64,000 nt of DNA from Salinisphaera aquimarina (GTDB lineage: Bacteria > Pseudomonadota > Gammaproteobacteria > Nevskiales > Salinisphaeraceae), in NCBI RefSeq assembly GCF_042643355.1, contig NZ_JBHRSS010000008.1, positions 248,001-312,000 on the forward strand, read 5' to 3'. The position numbers and the translations under genes are program-made. The notes below the pieces were generated by a model. It had not been told where the DNA came from. It ran no database searches and worked only from the letters and a program-made list of their open reading frames with translations. Within the stretch, counting starts at the first letter, position 1. The number at the start of each line of letters is the position of its first letter. Of the stretch, positions 61,467 through 64,000 are shown piece by piece.

Positions 61467-62294
61467 ATGGCCAACACCCAGCAGATCATCGAAGACGCGT
61501 TCGAGAACCGCGACCGGATTTCGCCCAAGTCCGCCGACGACTCGGTCCGCGAGGCCGTACAGAGTGCGCTCGACCTGCTCGACTCCGGCCAGGCCCGCGT
61601 GGCGGAACCGGCCGGCGACGGCTGGGTCGTCAACGAATGGCTCAAGAAAGCGGTGCTGCTGTCGTTTCGACTGCACGACAACGCCCTCATCGAAGGTGAG
61701 CACACGCGTTATTTCGACAAGGTGCCGTCCAAGTACGCCGAGTACACGGCGGAGGATTTCGAGCGTCAGGGCGCGCGCATCGTGCCACCGGCAATGGTCC
61801 GCCGCGGGGCGCATATCGCGCCCAACGCCGTGATCATGCCCAGCTACGTCAATATCGGCGCCTATGTCGGCTCCGGCACCATGATCGATACCTGGGCGAC
61901 CGTCGGCTCCTGCGCCCAGGTCGGTGAAGGCGTGCATCTGTCCGGGGGCGCCGGTCTGGGCGGCGTGCTCGAGCCGCTCCAGGCGGCACCGACTATCATC
62001 GAAGACCAGTGCTTCATCGGCGCGCGCTCGGAGATCGTCGAAGGCGTGCGCATCGGCCGCGGCTCGGTCATCTCCATGGGCGTGTTCATCGGCAAATCCA
62101 CGCCGATCTATGATCGCGAAGCCGACACCATCGTCTACGGCGACGTGCCGGCCGGCTCGGTCGTGGTGGCCGGCAGCCTGCCGCGCGACAACGGCCGCTA
62201 CAGCATCAACGCGGCGATCATCGTCAAGAAGGTCGATGAGAAAACCCGCGCCAAGGTGAGCGTGAACGAGTTGCTGCGCAACATCGACGACTGA
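61467..62294 (+). CDS. dapD: Tetrahydrodipicolinate N-succinyltransferase
   Basis: A 275-residue DapD, a trimeric left-handed beta-helix enzyme that transfers succinyl from CoA to tetrahydrodipicolinate. Family stretches are VVNEWLKKAVLLSFRLHDN, VPPAMVRRGAHIAPNAVIMP, NIGAYVGSGTMIDTWATVGS, VHLSGGAGLGGVLEPLQAAP and IGARSEIVEGVRIGRGSV. It lies 68 bases after dapC and its stop overlaps the next ATG by one base. Its length equals that of E. coli DapD. Confidence 0.98.
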   Translation: MANTQQIIEDAFENRDRISPKSADDSVREAVQSALDLLDSGQARVAEPAGDGWVVNEWLKKAVLLSFRLHDNALIEGEHTRYFDKVPSKYAEYTAEDFERQGARIVPPAMVRRGAHIAPNAVIMPSYVNIGAYVGSGTMIDTWATVGSCAQVGEGVHLSGGAGLGGVLEPLQAAPTIIEDQCFIGARSEIVEGVRIGRGSVISMGVFIGKSTPIYDREADTIVYGDVPAGSVVVAGSLPRDNGRYSINAAIIVKKVDEKTRAKVSVNELLRNIDD

Positions 62295-62647
62295 TGAGCG
62301 TCTCTATCTACGGCATCAAGACCTGCGATACCTGCCGCAAGGCACGCCAGTGGCTGAGCAACGCCGGCATCGCCCATGACTGGGTGGATCTGCGCGAAGA
62401 CGGCGTCGACCGCCAGCGTCTGGAAGACTGGCGCGCGGCACTCGGCGACGACGCCCTGCTCAACAAGCGCAGCAAGACCTGGCGTGATTTCGACGCCGAC
62501 CAGCGCGCGGCCGCCGAGGCCGACCCGGTGGCGGTATTGGTGGATCACCCGACCCTGGTCAAGCGACCGATTCTGGAAACCGCTACCGCGACACTGGCCG
62601 GTTTTTCAGCGGCACGCTACGAAGCCGCGCTCGCCGGCGCCGACTGA
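62294..62647 (+). CDS. ArsC/Spx-family thioredoxin-fold protein (YffB-like)
   Basis: A 117-residue ArsC-like protein. The N-terminal Cys motif is YGIKTCDTCRKARQWL (CDTC, about 11-14). LNKRSKTWRD and the closing LVDHPTLVKRPILE with the V-K-R-P motif are family hallmarks. It belongs to the YffB/Spx-like branch, which is not a proven arsenate reductase. The same small gene sits between dapD and dapE in many proteobacteria, and its role there is unknown; glutathione-dependent reduction has been suggested. It overlaps both neighbours by one base. Confidence 0.9.
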   Translation: MSVSIYGIKTCDTCRKARQWLSNAGIAHDWVDLREDGVDRQRLEDWRAALGDDALLNKRSKTWRDFDADQRAAAEADPVAVLVDHPTLVKRPILETATATLAGFSAARYEAALAGAD

Positions 62648-63789
62648 TGCGCGATACCGCTCTCGAATTGGCCCAGGCACTGATCGCCCGGGCATCGGTC
62701 ACCCCTGAAGACGCCGGCTGTCAGGCCTTGATCGGCGAGCGGCTGGCCGCGGCCGGTTTCACCGTCGAGCACATGCGCATCGGCGAGGTCGACAACCTCT
62801 GGGCCGTAGCCGGTGAACGCGGCCCGCTGCTGTGCTTTGCCGGCCATACCGACGTGGTGCCGCCCGGCCCGCTCGAGGACTGGCGCTTCGATCCGTTCGC
62901 TGCCCGCATCGAGGACGGCTGGCTGTACGGGCGCGGTGCCGCCGACATGAAATCCAGCGTGGCGGCCATGGTTTGTGCCGCCGAGCGTTTTCGCAGTGCG
63001 CATCCGGATCATGCCGGCAGGCTGGCCTTTCTGATCACAAGCGACGAGGAAGGCCCGGCCGTCGACGGCACGCGGGCCGTGGTCGAACGGCTCACCGATC
63101 GCGGTATCGCGATCGATTATTGCCTGGTCGGCGAACCCTCCAGCAGCCGGACACTCGGCGACACGGTCAAGAACGGACGCCGCGGCAGCCTCAATGCGCA
63201 TCTCACCGTGCGCGGCCGCCAGGGCCATGTCGCCTATCCCCAGCAGGCCGACAATGCCCTGCATCGGCTGCTTGCCGTGCTGGCCGAGCTGGCCGCGCAT
63301 CACTGGGACGACGGTGACGATTTCTTTCCGCCCACATCGTTTCAGATCTCCAATCTCGATGCCGGTACGGGCGCCGAGAACGTCATTCCCGGTATTGCCG
63401 AAGCCCGCTGCAACTGGCGCTTCAACCCGCTTCAGGACGAAGCCTCCATCCGCGCTTTTGTTACCGAGCGCTGCACCGCCCACGGTATTGCTGAAGATTC
63501 GATCGCCTGGCGGCTGTCGGGCGTGCCCTTCATCACCGAGGACGGTGCCCTGGTCGAGGCCACGCGGGCTGCGATCGCCGATATCGCTGACATCACCCCG
63601 GAACTGTCGACGGCCGGCGGCACCTCCGACGGACGCTTCATCGCGCCCACCGGCGCGCAGGTGGTGGAGCTGGGGCCGCTCAACGACACCATCCACCAGG
63701 CCGATGAGCGTATTCGGGCCGACGATGTGGCTCGCCTGGCACATATCTATGAGCAGCTGGTCGAACGCCTGCTGCTCGCAACCGACTGA
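62647..63789 (+). CDS. dapE: Succinyl-diaminopimelate desuccinylase
   Basis: A 380-residue M20-family zinc peptidase homologue that removes the succinyl group from N-succinyl-LL-diaminopimelate. Metal and catalytic residues are visible: CFAGHTDVVPPGPLEDW (His and Asp), GRGAADMKSSVAAMV (bridging Asp), ITSDEEGPAVDGTRAVVERL (catalytic and binding Glu), LVGEPSSSRTLGDTVKNGRR, and the closing GTSDGRFIAPTGAQ. It completes the dapC-dapD-yffB-dapE unit. Its ATG overlaps the previous stop by one base. Confidence 0.97.
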   Translation: MRDTALELAQALIARASVTPEDAGCQALIGERLAAAGFTVEHMRIGEVDNLWAVAGERGPLLCFAGHTDVVPPGPLEDWRFDPFAARIEDGWLYGRGAADMKSSVAAMVCAAERFRSAHPDHAGRLAFLITSDEEGPAVDGTRAVVERLTDRGIAIDYCLVGEPSSSRTLGDTVKNGRRGSLNAHLTVRGRQGHVAYPQQADNALHRLLAVLAELAAHHWDDGDDFFPPTSFQISNLDAGTGAENVIPGIAEARCNWRFNPLQDEASIRAFVTERCTAHGIAEDSIAWRLSGVPFITEDGALVEATRAAIADIADITPELSTAGGTSDGRFIAPTGAQVVELGPLNDTIHQADERIRADDVARLAHIYEQLVERLLLATD

Positions 63790-63795
63790 GTCGCT

Positions 63796-64000
63796 TCAGC
63801 GCGCGCGGCGATTGGCGGTGACCCGCGCCGTGAACGTATCCGGCCGCTGGGCCAGCCATTCGTCGAGTTTCTGGTCCGCATGGTGATAGGCGCGGAACAC
63901 GATCTCGTCGAGCTCGTCCCAGTCAAACATGCTGATACCGCCGACCGGCATGTGCAGCACCAGATCCGCGCGCGCGTCGATGTCGCGGCTTTCGCGCTCG
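63796..64000 (-). CDS. C-terminal end of an unrecognised protein, possibly patatin-like
   Basis: On the minus strand a frame is open from the window edge to TGA at 63798-63796, giving 67 residues and no start. It contains ADLVLHMPVGGISMFDWDEL and DEIVFRAYHHADQKLDEWLA. The pattern of a strand ending in a short loop, then F-D-x-D-x-x-D-E and a closing helix, recalls the end of patatin-like phospholipases, but this is weak. The catalytic parts would lie beyond the window. It is convergent with dapE, with 6 bases between the stops. Confidence 0.45.
   Translation of the reverse strand, partial: ERESRDIDARADLVLHMPVGGISMFDWDELDEIVFRAYHHADQKLDEWLAQRPDTFTARVTANRRAR

Overview
The window is a 64-kb stretch of high-GC chromosome that is almost wholly made of conserved housekeeping genes in gammaproteobacterial order. 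The marker blocks are rpsB-tsf-pyrH-frr-uppS-cdsA-rseP-bamA-skp-lpxD-fabZ-lpxA-lpxB-rnhB-dnaE-accA-tilS-pyrG-kdsA-eno-ftsB-truD, surE-pcm-yqaA-nlpD, hom-thrC-recJ, sufBCDS and map-glnD-dapC-dapD-yffB-dapE. Lipid A genes, BamA, Skp and a FadE of the large membrane type point to a Gram-negative gammaproteobacterium. A Salinisphaera-like lineage would fit, but that is a guess from general gene content, not from a marker comparison. No tRNA, rRNA, CRISPR array, transposase or prophage was seen.

Layout. Positions 1-6.3 kb are the most accessory-looking part: the tail of an MscS-type channel, a PEP-CTERM-like surface protein, and, divergent from it, a 796-residue secreted protein preceded by a convincing cyclic-di-GMP-I (GEMM) riboswitch, then dbpA and a cold-shock protein. 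From 6.7 to 15.8 kb are divergent fumC and purB, a nitroreductase, a thioesterase, a TetR regulator with fadE, and small proteins (DUF3293, a SelT/W/H-like thioredoxin-fold protein, a second thioesterase, a lipoprotein). From 16 to 21.4 kb is a SUF iron-sulfur operon ending in a Rieske-type ferredoxin. From 21.4 to 27.2 kb the minus strand carries alaC, hom, thrC and recJ. Positions 27.4-28.1 kb hold a frameshifted sortase. From 28 to 56.5 kb is one long, nearly unbroken minus-strand array for envelope biogenesis, translation, replication and nucleotide supply. From 56.7 to 63.8 kb a plus-strand operon couples Met-aminopeptidase, the PII uridylyltransferase GlnD and lysine/diaminopimelate synthesis.

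The most informative observations are absences and residue changes. dxr is missing from the uppS/cdsA/rseP cluster, and ispD-ispF are missing from between ftsB and truD, so three methylerythritol-phosphate (MEP) pathway genes are gone from two separate conserved loci, although uppS, which consumes isoprenoid precursors, is intact. KdsA carries Asp at the position that is Cys in metal-dependent and Asn in metal-independent KDO8P synthases. LpxA carries Tyr at the acyl-chain 'ruler' position and at the site of E. coli His160. rpoS does not follow nlpD; instead the sortase pseudogene runs convergently into it. Ribosomal protein S2 has an acidic C-terminal extension of roughly 60-70 residues.

I see no clearly new multi-gene defence or mobile system. 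The best candidate for new biology is the c-di-GMP-controlled secreted protein with its divergent PEP-CTERM neighbour, followed by the implied remodelling of isoprenoid supply and lipid A chemistry.
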